A stretch of DNA of 64,000 nt from Tretioscincus oriximinensis (lineage: Eukaryota; Chordata; Lepidosauria; Squamata; Gymnophthalmidae), in NCBI GenBank assembly GCA_022410635.1, contig JAJVDF010000018.1:3844754-3908753 (forward strand), written 5' to 3'. Every line of letters starts with the position of its first letter. Positions within the stretch are counted from its first letter, which is position 1. A program made the position numbers and the translations under genes. The notes beneath the pieces were generated by a model, which had not been told where the DNA came from, ran no database searches, and was given only the letters and a program-made list of their open reading frames with translations. Shown here in pieces: positions 49,290 through 61,884 of the stretch.

Positions 49290-49460
49290 AACTGGCAATG
49301 GGGCAAGTAGCACTTTGAGACTAACAGGAGAAAAGTGGGTGACATAAGCTTTCGTAGACACGTAGACGAAAGCTTATGCCACCCACTTTTCTACTGTTAG
49401 TCTCAAAGTGCTACTTGCCCCTTTGCTGGACTTTCAACTGGACTAACACAGCTATTTCTC
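49290..49460. mobile_element. Repeat R as a self-palindrome
   Basis: The left arm ggggcaagtagcactttgag... (from 49300) runs to cataagctttcgtagac. The right arm gacgaaagcttatgccaccc returns to tactgttagtctcaaagtgc and ttgcccc (49421). Arms are about 57 bases with over 90 percent pairing. The flank tttgctggactttcaactgg to 49455 matches that of the 19254-19600 copy. Confidence 0.85.
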
Positions 49461-51266
49461 TGTACTTAAAACTGTACCCTATTTGATTGGATTAAAATGT
49501 ATTAAGTTCTAATCAGAAAGCAATGCTGAACAATAAACTGTTTGTAAACCTTAACATAATTGTCTAACAACTGATTGTTGTTTCTTTTGTCCTTCAAGAA
49601 AATGTGTGATATTATCATAGAGTTAACATTCTGGAACATTCAGTGCTACTGTCAGAGATGGTATTCTTGCTATGCAGTAGATAGACTGGAAGAGTTATGA
49701 GAAGGAAACANCTGTTTCTAGACTACCTATTCCGGCCCCATCTACACAATGTATTAAAAACTGCAATGGTGTTAAGTTCCGAAATAACCCCATCATGAGC
49801 CTTGGCATATTTCATCCTTTTGCAAACAAACTGTAAAGCCTATAAATCCACATGGATCACACAAGTTCACTAAACCAGGAAGTAATTTCTGAGCATGCTT
49901 CTGCCCTGACAAACCAAGAAGTAAATAAGGATAATGCTCTGTACAAGATTCTGCATTCTCCTTTTTCTTGGGCTGGAGACTTCTCACGAAATCCTGCTTT
50001 ACTACATTAACCAAGAGACACATGAGGACTTGAGAAGGTGAGTACATTCTGCTTCGCAAAGAGGTAAGAAAAAATCAACAATTGGGAAACTACAGTTCTG
50101 CATACTTTTATTACTGGAGCATGGTGCAAGTTCCATTTTTGGGTTTGGCGGGAGACTCATGATGATGAAACATACAACCAGGAACCAGTTAGGAAACTGC
50201 TGTGTCTAGGGAGCCTTAAGCAGGATTGGTCAGTGCATATATACTATAAATTAATAAGCAGTGTGCTTTCCTAAAGTAGAGAACTCTTGGTGTAAATGTG
50301 TTGCTAGTTTATTCAGTTGCTTGTTCTGTTTATTCCTGGTCACTGCTTAATTAGCATTTGACCGCTTCACAGTCATACCATAATGAGTAATGTAAAAGTA
50401 ATTATCAACTAATTAGGAAAATAGATGTTATCTTCTTAACCCAGCACTCTACTGGGATACAATCCTTCTCTATGCAATCATCAAATTAATGTGTAATCCT
50501 AAAACCTAAGATTTTTCTAACTTGTAACTGCAACAAAGGCTGGACTAAGATTTAGTATCAGTTTTCTGTGATTTGGGATCATAAAAGTGCCTAACCCAGA
50601 TACTGACCCATCAAGTGCTAAANGAATTGCCTACTCATAAAAACTCCACAAGAACTTTTCTTCTAGATGAAATCCACTGATGGTTTTCTTCATTTTTGAA
50701 TCAGTTTATTAAAAATTCCTGATTAAGGCAGGGTATAAATAAATACAAATAAATAAACATTTCTGAAAACCTAGGGTCACTTCTGCAAATAGAACTGGGG
50801 GCACAATGTGTGTGTCAGTCTTTGCCTGGATAACTTGATGAGAACTCAGAATTGGGTTGGTAAGCCACACAAACCACAGACCATCCACATCACTATTGTC
50901 CCATCCCAATCTTTTTCAGATGTCAGGAAATAAAAGTTACCCAGCCTCCACAGTTGCAAACAGCTGGCGCCATTTCCAGAGCCTAGCAAACTACCTTTGG
51001 TCTTCAGATGCCACTTAACCCCTAAAGGTATCAACATGACACATGACTAACTGCAGCAGAAAGTGGGTCTAATACATATACTTCCAAACCTTCAGTATCT
51101 CAGAAGCTCATAAGTTGTACATTAGTCCAAAAAGTTTTCCAGACAGTGACCAGAAACCCAAAAAATGTGGACAAAGGAATACACAGTTTGATGGATATGA
51201 TCAAGAGAAAACTTGGTTGTACCTTAAGACAGATTATCAGCTGTTGTGTGACCAGACCCTAAAGTT
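49461..51266. other. Unique sequence, no gene seen
   Basis: No gene. 50722-50758 (aaggcagggtataaataaat) is another SINE tail scrap. 51240-51266 is the unique left flank of the CR1 copy. Confidence 0.5.
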
Positions 51267-52590
51267 GTAGATTGGAGGGTAGCTACCGTAACACCAATCT
51301 TCAAAAAAGGATTCCGGGGTGATCCCGGAAATTATAGACCCNTCAGTTTAACATCAATTCCAGGTAAAGTGTTGGAAACCATAATTAAGGACAAAATTAC
51401 TAAACACATGGAGAAGCACACATTGCTGAATGAAACTCAGCATAGTTTCTGCAAAGGTAAATCATGCCTTCCCAACTTGCTAGAATTCTTTGAGAGTGTT
51501 AACAAACATGTAGATAAAGGGGATCCAGTTGATATTGTCTATCTAGAATTTCAGAAGGCTTTTGATAAAGTCCCTCATCAAAGGCTTCTAAAAAAGCTCC
51601 ATACTCATGGTATAAGAGGACAGACTTTGCCCTGGATTGGAAACTAGCTAAAAGATAGAAAAGAGAGGGTAGTATTAAATGCACAGTTCTCGGAGTGGAA
51701 AGAGGTAAGAAGTGGGGTACCCCAGGGATCTGTACTGGGACCCTTGCTTTTCAATATATTAATAAATGATCTGAATGCCGAGGTAAATAGTAAAGTAGCC
51801 AAGTTTNCTGATGACACTAAACTGTTCAGGGTAGTCAAAACTGAAAATGACTATAAGGCACTCCAGCGTGATCTATTGAAATTGTGTGAGTGGGCATCAA
51901 AGTGGCAAATGCACTTCAACTTAAGCAAGTGCAACGTCATGCATATTGTAGCAAAGGACCCCAACTCCTCCTATCACCTGATGGGAACCAAGCTTTCTGT
52001 GACCAAGCAAGAAAAGGATCTTTGGGTGTTGGTGCACAATTCAATGAAAATGTCAACCCAATGTGCAGCAGCAGCAAAAAAGGCAAATTCCATGTTGGGG
52101 ATAATTAGGAAAGGAATTGAAAACAAGTCAGCAAATGTTGTTTTGCCTCTTTATAAATCTGTGGNGAGGCCACATTTGGAATACTGTGTTCAATTCTGGT
52201 CACCACATCTCAAGAGGGATATTTTAGAACTGGAGAAGGTGCAGAAAAGGCAACAAAAATGATCAAGGGTCTGGAGCACCTCCCTTATGAAGTCAGGCTG
52301 CAACGTCTGAGCCTGTTCAGCCTCGAAAGGTGATGTTTGAGAAGTGATCTGCATGGGATGGACAGGGTGAACAGAGAAAAATGTTTTCTCTATCGCACAA
52401 CACAAGGGCACTCCTTAAAACTGTTGGTTAGAAAAGTGAGAACAAACAAAGGAAAGTATTTTTTTCACNCAGAGGGTCATNGGCCTGTGGAATTTACTTC
52501 CTGAAGAGGTNGTGGTAGCTAAGAGCTTGGATAGTTTCAAGACAGTACTAGACAGGTTTATGGACACCAAAGGTATAAATGGATACTAGG
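51267..52590 (+). pseudogene. Near-intact CR1 reverse transcriptase (family A)
   Basis: The polymerase part of ORF2 is readable in one frame from 51267 to 52262. Blocks in order are VDWRVATVTPIFKKG, SLTSIPGKVLETI at about 51348, QHSFCKGKSCLPNL, YLEFQKAFDKVPHQRLL at about 51540, VPQGSVLGPLLFN at about 51717, F-X-D-D at 51804-51815 (X contains an N), and [15 protein letters not shown] at about 52165. The only in-frame stop is a TAG at 51645-51647, where relatives have a tryptophan. One base is lost near 52250, which shifts the C-terminal part. Both catalytic aspartates appear present. It lacks the N-terminal half and cannot act alone. Confidence 0.92.
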
Positions 52591-52798
52591 ATGGATGTCT
52601 GGATGTTGCCTCCGGGATGGAGCAACAGGCAGGACTCCTGAAATACCATTTGCAGGGANTCATGAACAGTTGCATATTTTGCTTTCCTCTGTTCGGACTG
52701 CCCAGGTGCATCTGGTGGGCCTCTGTGTGACACAGAATTCTGGACTTGATGGGCTGTGGCCTGATCCAGTATGGCTCTTCTTATGTTCTTNTNTTCTG
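51267..52798 (+). mobile_element. CR1-like LINE family A, best preserved copy
   Basis: A 1.53-kb 5'-truncated insertion from the middle of the RT domain to the TTCTTATG-type tail (cttcttatgttctt at about 52783-52796). The 3' UTR begins after the RT C-terminal codons near 52590 and aligns with the short 3' copies elsewhere in the window. Several N calls (51342, 51807, 52165, 52469, 52481, 52511, 52659, 52791, 52793) limit divergence estimates. Confidence 0.93.
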
Positions 52799-55231
52799 TC
52801 TCACCTTCATCCCTTGCCTCTCTGCCTCCCTCCCTCACTTCTTTCCTCTGATACATTCTCAATAGAGATGTCAGTTACTGTTACTATAATCAATAATCTA
52901 TCTAAACCATTATCTTAGATGTCCAGAAGTAAGGCTAGGCCTCTGCAGTGTGATATGTCTGCCTTTGTACCTAAACATTCTATCAAGAAAGCTTCTGCAA
53001 TTCTGTGGTCCTTTTGGGTGGCAATTTCATATTTCATTGCAGTGCCAAAGTGATGCATGTGTTTAATTTTGCTGCAGGACCTCACATAACTCATCTGAAA
53101 ATGGGGAAATGTTAGTTAAACTGACAGAAAGTGCTATGCGACAAAGCTCTGTGATTTCTTTCTTCCGCAATCAGCTCTAATACACTTTCTGTGAACCAGC
53201 ATGCACTCTCTGTCTGCATCTCTGTTGGAGCAGAAAAGGGTAGATTCAAAAACGAAGGTTTGGAGAAAGGAAATCAAACATCAGTATTGTTCTTGTAATG
53301 AGTGTGTTATGATACTGAGTTTGATATAATAAATAAAACCAACAGAAAAACAAACAAAACAAGGATTAAGGCAAACATTAAATCCAAATAAAGCAGAAAA
53401 ATTAGGGATACCAATATTAGAGAAACATATATTATAAATCTTATTTTATTTATTTGCATTTTTATCTTGTCTTAACATCTTAGGATAAGTAGTTGCAATA
53501 CCGAGAACAAATTGAAAATAACCCACAATAAATAATAACAATGCTTAGAAGTGGGGAGAGAAGAAACTGTTTGCTCAGCCCCAAATCAGAGTGAATAGGC
53601 ATATGTTTACCAGTCTTCTACATTTTATATCTATCTTATATCTACAATATCTATCTTATAGCTACAATATGACTTTATTTTTTATTATACGTACCAAGCT
53701 GTGCAGATTGTTTTTTATAGAGCAATCATGACACATCTCAAAATCTTGGACTGTCAGCGATCCACTCCCTCTCTCTCACACACACACTTATATGCACCTA
53801 CCCACACCCACTCTCTCAGAGAATAAAAAAAACTGCCTCTGGGGTGCCAGCACTGGCACTGGTGCACCGAAGTAGGGGTGCTACTGGGGAGAGGGAGGGA
53901 GAGGATGGAGGCCCAGGGACTGCTGCACCAGTCCAGTCACCGTTGCCTTCTGCACTCAAACTCAAACCCATATTATAGGCTACTTGACTAGTGGTTTAAT
54001 ATTGGGTAAAGCTACTAGATGTTTACTTGTTGACAAAGCTGCACACAAATAGGAGACCCTTATAGTAAAGAACTGTGTGCTAGGATATTGCATAAATAGG
54101 AAAAAATATTACACTTTTGAATTCAGCATCTCTCCNTTCTTTCCCAATAGGCCTTAGGGAAGATGGGAATCACTGCCTTTGACATGCAATTGAGATGTAG
54201 GCATGCCGACAAAAGACAAACATAAAGCTGGACTTAATGCAAACCAAACACTGATACAAGAGCCATAAAGGGAGTCATAGTGACATGATGAGTGCAGGTT
54301 CATGTAGATATCCAATATATTGAATGCATCAATGAAGGGATGGGCAGATCATGGAACCATAAAAATACAGTGCAGATTCTGTTTTAATTTTGGTACATCT
54401 TAAACCATTCTGATAACTACTTCCAATCCTTATGCTCCCAATAATGGATATAGCTGCCATTCACTCGAACTTCCAAGGGCGTGACTTGCTAGTGTAGCTA
54501 ATAACTATAGGGTTCTTTTCTTTTAGGAGAATCCACTCCACAATTTACCATGATCTTTTCTTTTCAGGTTTCCTTCTCAGACTGGCTCTGAAAAGTCCCT
54601 CATCTCCACCCACTTCTTCTGTAAAGTATATTTTATTGTTTGTCACCTGCAGCACTTGAGACAAATTACACAAATCCATCAAAGTAATGAATCTTCTCAG
54701 AAGCAACAAATAGACAAAGACAGACAAGCTTTCATTGAGAACAAGGCATTTTAAAAAATTAATGGCAAATAAATGACTATTTGTGCTCTTTTTATCTTTT
54801 TGCAAAAAGGTACTGCATCTTTAGAAGACTGAAAATATACTGAGAGGAGAGAGAATTCTTTCAAAAATGTTACACTGGCATTGGCTGTCTAATGCTTATA
54901 GGAAGAATGGAATCCATTTCTCAGCTGTAAGATTTTATTCCTCCATAGCGATGGTTTACAAAGTGTTTGGGAGCTCATGCTGAGAGGCTGAAGAGGTTAT
55001 GAGAGGATGCCCTCTCCCCTGCCTTCTTCCTCTCCAATTCTTCTTCCCTATTTCTTCCACCACCAGAGCAGCTAATTGTCTTGTGCTGCCTACCTTTGCT
55101 GTCTTTGTGGGAGACAAAATCTGGAGCTGGAGAAGCGACATGGGAGGGAAGATTGGGAGCAAGGAATGGGTGGATGTGTAGATGATATCCATTTGGATTT
55201 GAGTAAAATTATCATTGTTTCTTATTTCAAG
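52799..55231. other. Mostly unique, no gene seen
   Basis: 53443-53510 (attatttatttgcattttta, then cttaggataagtag) looks like an old inverted LINE/SINE tail. 53845-53960 is GC-richer and unclassified. No gene is supported. Confidence 0.45.
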
Positions 55232-55329
55232 TAGGCTNACCAGATGACCCCTTTTTTTGGGGGGGGGTGAAAACCCGTTTTTGGGGTGCCTCCCGTTTTT
55301 TTCTGAGGAAAAAAAAATTGGTCAGCCTA
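55232..55329. mobile_element. hAT-like MITE, copy 2 (both ends)
   Basis: It starts taggctnaccagatgacccc and ends aattggtcagccta, giving about 10-12 base terminal inverted repeats in a 98-bp element. The interior (gaaaacccgtttttggggtg, cctcccgtttttttctgagg) matches 32953-33045. No target duplication is evident. Confidence 0.75.
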
Positions 55330-55731
55330 ATGTTAAGGGACTTTTAATTTTTGATCAGTGTTAAATACAATCATGGTTTTCTACAATAGGATGAAGTACA
55401 GAAATAGTAGCGGGAAGGATCATGAACCAANCTCCAAGTGAGCCACACTTTTAGGTACCACTGCTCTATATTTAGCTTTCTAGAAATCTACACAAAGAAG
55501 GGGTTTTTTTGGAGCTCANGGATGTAATCTAAAGAATTACAGCCATGGCATTTGTCCCCCTATTGGCTTCAGCTGCAACTCATTAGTCTAGCAATGTGTG
55601 CACCGCTCTCCCACCTTTGTTGTATTTCCAGATCTGGCCACCTTGCATTACAAACATCTAACACTCTTGTAACATGTTCAATTTATAAAAGAAGAAATAT
55701 TTATTTTATTCTGGTTTTGCTTCTGTTGAAA
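55330..55731. other. Unique sequence, no gene seen
   Basis: Nothing supported in this spacer. Confidence 0.5.
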
Positions 55732-55848
55732 ATTTTGCCTTCTTCTGTTCCAGACAGCATAGGTGTAATTGGTGGGCCTCTCTGTGAGACAGAATGCTGG
55801 ACTAGATGGGCTGCGGCTCATTTCGGCATGGCTTCTCTTATGTTCTTA
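55732..55848 (+). mobile_element. CR1-like LINE family A, terminal 3' fragment
   Basis: attttgccttcttctgttcc to ctcttatgttcttac. It starts at the same truncation point as the copy at 18097 and shares its subgroup variants. Confidence 0.85.
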
Positions 55849-56969
55849 CTGAGATTCTTAGAAAAAAATATGTTGGAGCTGATAATAATGATGACTAAAG
55901 TATAGCTACAGCATTTTCTTTCCTTAGCACTGTTAGTGTCACTTGAAGCCCTTTATTTATTTATTAGCCAATAAAATGGCCAAGGTGTCTAATCACTATG
56001 GAGCTTTTTGTTGACCAAGATGCAGTACTGTGCTCTGAAGAGAAGAAACAAGGGCAAACCCAGAGAAGGCCTTGGTATACTGAGGCAAAGAGTGGAACGG
56101 AAGATGAATAGTTCTTGAATTGTATCTAATTTATGGGGCTTCNTGATTCTCTCTGCTGTAAGTCTCTGCAAAATGACACCATGGCTTCAGGAACAAAGAT
56201 TAATGTGACACTGAATGAGAGAGAGAAAGTAAATCATCTGAGGGCAGGGGTCTTACTTGATTGCTGTTAAGGAAAGCACCACAATGAATGGAGTTTATAA
56301 GCACTGGCATGTCATGGTCTACCCAACATATAAAGCTCAAGGCTGTCTTAAAAGAAAGAGCCTTTCAAGCTCTTCAGCAAAAAACAAAAATAGAAAAAGC
56401 AGGAATTTCTGCTACTTGTGTTTACAGACCAGTTCTATCACCACAAGTAGTGGTTTACTTAAAGTATTACATATTGAAAGAAGTTGTGAGGAAAAGGGCT
56501 TGTAGACTTCCATTCTCATTCCCATTGTGAAAATATAGAGGGGAACCTGAATGTGAGACTTTATCTTTACCGGGCTTTAATCTTTCCAAAGTAGGCACCT
56601 GCCATTCAGATACTTGCATAAGACCCCTGGTGGAATAACTTGACATTAAATAGTTTCTGATACCATAATAAAGACTCAGACAAATTGATAAAATTGTTAC
56701 CCAGTGCCTTAGCATCTGTATTTTGCTGTTGTTGTATTCTTCTCCTTTTGTTGTATTTTGTTTTCTTTATTACGTTTGATTCGTTGTCTGTGGTAAAAGT
56801 TGCATTTCTATGAGAGAAGATTAACAATTTGCACACAGAACTTTTACAATATTTACTCAGCTTCAAAGAGAGGGTATGGGGAAAATTTCCACAGTGTTAG
56901 AATGGATCAAGAATGGGCCATTTTTGATATGATAGGAAATATTTTGCTGCACAGACTGAGCAAGGTATG
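55849..56969. other. Unique sequence, no gene seen
   Basis: Two overlapping frames at 56257-56530 are short and show no motif. No repeat recognised. Confidence 0.5.
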
Positions 56970-57245
56970 ACAGTGGTGTAGAGATTAAGAACAATGGTGT
57001 TTCAACAGAGAGATCAACATTCAAGGCCCATGTGTCATGGGGAGGAGTGAACACCTAATGGCCTTCAGCCAATCTAGCTGTTTGAAAGCAAACATTTACA
57101 AGAAGATGAATAGNTACCATTCCAGTGAGGCAGGGAAGATAAAATGTAAGCCTTCAGGTGTGAAGATAGCTTGTGCTTTGAGTCCCTTCAGGTGAGAAAA
57201 GTGGAATATAAAAATCCAGACCACTTCATCGCTCCTCCTCCTCTA
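56970..57245 (+). mobile_element. Diverged tRNA-derived SINE (second head type)
   Basis: acagtggtgtagagattaag, the weak B-box area near caacattcaaggcccatgtg, the body gtgaacacctaatggccttc and gatgaatag, and the tail gtgagaaaagtggaatataa with a short CTC run follow the order of the 27045-27348 copy. Divergence is high, so it is an old copy. Confidence 0.72.
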
Positions 57246-57479
57246 GACCTGCCTGCATTTGGACTGGGTAATCAGCAGTACTCAGTCAGCCAGAGTCATT
57301 CCCTATGCATATCTGAAATCCATAAGTGATTCAGTGATTGAGGGAACAGCTCCAGAGGAAATGCAGGTGGAGTGCAATCAAGCCTTCTGGTTTGGACTAG
57401 TGCATGTTATCTAGTCTACAGGACACCTTACCCATGCCTAGTATATCCATGTCTAGATATAGTGCCCCTTATCCATGTC

Positions 57480-57682
57480 TAGTATAGAGCACATTTTGAT
57501 GGTACACCTCATTATACAATTATCCACTTTTATATTTTGGNAACTGTGGACTATTGAATACTGTTTTAATTATACTATTTGTATAATTTTTGTTTTGTGT
57601 TTGTACGTGGTTGGACACCCGAGAGTTTTTGCTCTGTTTCGTTTGATGAATTTAGGGATTCTTTGGTTTCATGTTTCACACT
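57480..57682 (+). mobile_element. 3'-UTR-like repeat P, copy 1
   Basis: ctgtggactattgaatactg, gtgtttgtacgtggttggac and aatttagggattctttggtt match in order 59720-59870. Both look like the T-rich 3' region of a retroelement. The family is not certain; Penelope-like is my best guess. Confidence 0.5.
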
Positions 57683-59509
57683 TCATTATACTACTGAAAT
57701 GGGTCTCCCGTGATACATTGTACTACAGAGACACACTATTTACATTGTCTATAATCCAGTATATATTCCTTAGTACTTTGGAAGACCTTAAAAAAGGTCA
57801 GCTGGAAGTTGAGACAAGGATACCATAGTCTAAATTCCAGCTTACGTCAATGGAACGAGACAGAGCCTCTAATATTCTGTAGTATTCTGTACTATTCCAA
57901 GGCCTTTGGATTGAAATGTCCTTTGTCTGAAAGCTCCTTTTCTATTTTAATTTTGTGAATCATATAATTGTAATTGATTTTGTCTTGCTGAACCTCCTAT
58001 ATTCATCTCCTTTTTTATTGTTTATGTCTTATTTTTTTCTGGAAGAGGAATCTTCAACAAAACTAATTTGTTAGGTCCATGCTTCTGCCTCTGGAACAGA
58101 AGTAGTCAAAGTGTGCAAAATGGAGCTAGACATAAAGTGCCACAGAAATAATATTCCCGGCCCTTGTAATGATGGCTATAATTTATTTGTCTCTTGCTTG
58201 CATTCTATGTTTCATTTAGAATGGCATCAATAATGTTGATTGCAGCTTTTAGTGTTTTAGAGTTGGTTTTCCCACCTGTGCCGATAATGGCTGGCTGGAG
58301 ATGAAGGAAGGCATTATTAGAGCAGGCATTGGTTTTAATGTGCATTCAGTGGTGAGTAATAAAACCAAAGAACTATTCCTGAACCCTTCATTATGCTGCT
58401 TTTGGAGGANGAGGGAAGCTTTGTGATGTTTGCCTCTTCTGCGCATTCATTTGATTGGATAGACATCTCCATAAAATATGCAGATAAAGAAGCAACTACC
58501 TTGCTGCTCTCCAAATTCCTGTGTGAATATGTGTATTTGAAGCTCATTTTCAAAACATGCAGGGACATTTGTCTTTTTTGATGCCATAAAGTTCTTCAAA
58601 AGGTTCTGAATACAGCAGCCCAGCAAAATGCGAAAAGCCCCTTGGTTTTCTGAAATGGGCACCTACCTGGATGCTCTCACAATCCTAATTTTTCTTGAAG
58701 GGTATTTTAGTTAGGTCCTCTTTCTCTGACTCCTCTAGCCACCTATCTTTGGGTCCTATAGGACATTTTAAATATGGGCACTGTGGTGTCTGTAACAACT
58801 CTATGCAGATCAAACAATNTGTAAATCCAGTGGATGGTAGGATGTTTCATATCAGGGATTTTTTCAATTGTAACAGCAGTGATGTTATATATGTAATATA
58901 ATGCCCTTGCCTGAAACTATATGTGGGTATGAGCTCTAGAACAGTGAAAATTAGGATGATGGAACATAGAAGCTGCTTAATACAGCCCCCTCTGGTTAAA
59001 CATATGAATCATATATTCAACAATTTCAGATNCTGGTGTGTGGATAAAATTAAGAATTACAAGGGAAATCTTACAAAACAAGAAATTCTTTTGGATTAAT
59101 AAACCATGATCATATTCCCCTTTTGGACTTAATGAAGAGATTAACTGGTTGATCTGATCATATATAGCCAGCATTTGTGACACTACCATTATCCCTTTGT
59201 CTCATGTTTATTCTACGTTTCTTCAGGATATAGTCCTTACACTGTTGATACAGTATATAAGCTGATATCTGACTGTAAAAATCATTATTTCTTGAGAATT
59301 TCTTATGGAACTTTTTAACTACTGTTGAAGAGAAACCTTATAGATTATGTCCAGTATTAAGTGGCTTTTTAAAGTTTGTATATGAAGCATTGAATGTGAG
59401 TACGTTTCTACCATCCAGTGTTTTTATGGTTTGGTTTTTAAAATATTGTTTGTATTATTTCTGTTATTGTTTAATTTCTTGTTATTTTGTGTGTTGTAAT
59501 GTATTCTCC
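57683..59509. other. Unique sequence, possible conserved non-coding part
   Basis: 58180-58340 is repeat-free with balanced composition (gaatggcatcaataatgttg, ccgataatggctggctggag) and could be conserved non-coding DNA. No gene supported. Confidence 0.4.
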
Positions 59510-59880
59510 AGAGAACACTGAGGAAGACCATACTGGTCAAAACACATCTGGCCCTCGAGTTACTGAAGATTGAATCATCTTCGAAACGTCAAGTCCTAGA
59601 ATGCTTCGCCTTGACCTTTTTTAGGATTCCACTATTGTAATTGGTCCTTTCGGACTCTTGTTCCTTGAACTCCTTTTGGACTGGTTTATACATTTGTGCA
59701 GCTCCTTTTCTATACCTTGGACTGTTTGATTGTTTGACTATTGGTCTTGAATATATCTATATATTTTATTTATTGTTGGTGGTATTGTTTTGTATTTATC
59801 CTGGATGGGGACACCTCAGGGCTTTGTTTTTGTGGTATATTTCTCCCTGGTGTTTTAGGGATTGTTTGGTTCAATGCTTG
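59510..59880 (+). mobile_element. 3'-UTR-like repeat P, copy 2, with hammerhead-like words
   Basis: ctgaggaagaccatactggt at 59518 contains a perfect 5-bp stem (gacca 59526-59530 with tggtc 59534-59538) between a CUGANGA-like word and caaaac. A second word set, ctgaagat ... atcttcgaaacg, lies at 59563-59588 with a 6-bp stem. Penelope-like elements are known to carry hammerhead ribozyme motifs in their terminal regions; here the first core has A where GAAA is expected. The remainder is T-rich and matches copy 1 at 57480. Confidence 0.45.
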
Positions 59881-61884
59881 TTTTCAACAGTGCTTATGGC
59901 AGAATCCACACAGCACTAGTAAGGTTCAATTTTGCATGATACTGCCCATTCATTGCATATTATGTAGGAAAGGATATAATGTTCTTTCACCACCATGTTA
60001 TCATAAGCCAGCAAACTCTCATCTTTTTAATGTCAGATGCATTACACTCAGTGTTAATGTCAAAAGCAGGCATCATCAAAGCCAAGCCCTGGCACTGTGC
60101 TATTCTGAATGCAGAAGGAGAGAGTGGAATGATAAGAGCACTCTGCCCTCTTCCTATGCAGTGTCTTCTTCTAACACTTCAAGAGGCATCCAGCGAAAGG
60201 GTAACAGAATGTTGTCAAAATAAAGCAGCTTTCTAATTCCGATTCACTTTCTGAAGTCTCCCTTGCACAATCCTAAAATTAATTATCTCATTTGCACTAC
60301 TTATTCTGTCTAAATTTAAATTAACAATTTAAAGGAATGCATTTATTTAAACTAATATCCCATCCTTTGTATCCAAAAGTCTCAGAGTGGCTAACGATGA
60401 AACCAAAATATGAGAATGATGTTTTAAAACACCTGAAAGTGGGGAAGGAATAGCCATTTCTTCAACCAAAATAATATTCTCCTCCTCTTCCTTTCTTTTC
60501 TAATTTACTACATTTGGTATGGTAGGATGGTGTTACCAAGCTTGGAGTTAACAAAATGATTGAGTAGTTTAAGCAGATAATTTATTTCAATGACATAAAA
60601 AAATTCCAAAATGCTGAATGAAAATGTGGTCAGGATACCAACTGTGTGACTCAAAAATTAGTCTGGAATGCGAGATGTGGATTGTAAGGTTAGATGGACT
60701 GCTGACCATCTAGGTATCTTTGGGATATTCTAAAACCAGCCCAACATTATTCTTATTTTTATTATCTTTTTAGGAAGCCATGTGGAGGGAAGGATTTTCT
60801 GCTCCCTGGTCAAAATACCCATTCTGGGTCTTGTGTTAAGTATCCTTGAGGTTCAGCTATCCACTTATCATGAGACATGTAGCTACATACCTACACAGAG
60901 TTAGAGGCAGGTACCACAAAAAGAAGAAGAAAAGAAACCAACTAAAGTGGAAAGAAGACACACGTTATGTTTAATATTTAGTTTATGCTTCATCTTGTTG
61001 TAGATTATACATACAGTACACCAGAGAGAATTAGTATTAGAAGAAAATCTGTCTCTCTCTCTCCCAAGTATTTATTCAGGTATTCTTCCCAATTTATTCT
61101 TTTAACTCTTCTTGCCATTCACCCACATAATTGCCAAACCCACTTGGGTAGATCATTTTTGCTTTAGGAGCTTCTGGTTATTGGAANATTTTCATTACTA
61201 TAATATTTTAAGTCACATCTGTTCTATTCTGCATTCTTTATCTCCTCTGGATGTACTCCTCAGGAGTGTGGTATAACCTTTAGGGTGATGGGCTCTCCCA
61301 GTCACTTCATTTTTTTGTCATTCTGACATAAATAAATTCTTTTCAAACCAATTACTGTGTAAAAATAGACAAGACTTTTCTTCAACTGTCCATCTCTGTC
61401 CAAAAGAAAGATAAGTGTACCAGCAGATCTGATCTCTTCTGCTCACTTAAAAAGTATACAAACCATGAAGATTTTATGTATAATTGGATCTTTTATTTTG
61501 GTTGCATTTCCATCTTAAAGTTCCTTAGATTTCATGTCCTTATCTGCATTGAGCCTTATTCTGAGATATACCTTGGAATAGAGGCTTTCCATCCACATGA
61601 TAGCACAGATTATGGCTGCCCCATTGCATCATTTCCCCCCTCATACTGTAGCTCTTTAAAGAACTATGAAAATGCTACTTTTTCTGTGGCAGAACTAAGG
61701 TGCATGATAGGCAATCTGGGTTTTCTGGGTGGCTGTACAAAGTCTCTTCTGGTATTTTCAATAAGAACGATCATGGCATTGATCATCCACTAGTCAGAAG
61801 CTGGACTATTATGTCTCTTGTCACATTGTATTTCTTTTCTTATGATATTCAGTCCTGAAATATAATGTTCAGAAGGTAACCTAA
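59881..61884. other. Mostly unique, no gene seen
   Basis: 60337-60410 (atttatttaaactaatatcc, ctcagagtggctaac) is an old inverted SINE/LINE tail. A 160-codon plus frame at 59741-60223 begins inside repeat P and has no family signature. Confidence 0.45.

Noticed and set aside
49735..49760. ggccccatctacac resembling the end of the nested MITE at 20437
   Set aside because: Only about nine bases agree and no matching inverted right end follows.
59741..60223. 160-codon plus frame
   Set aside because: It starts inside the T-rich repeat P and continues into unique DNA with no domain or codon signature.
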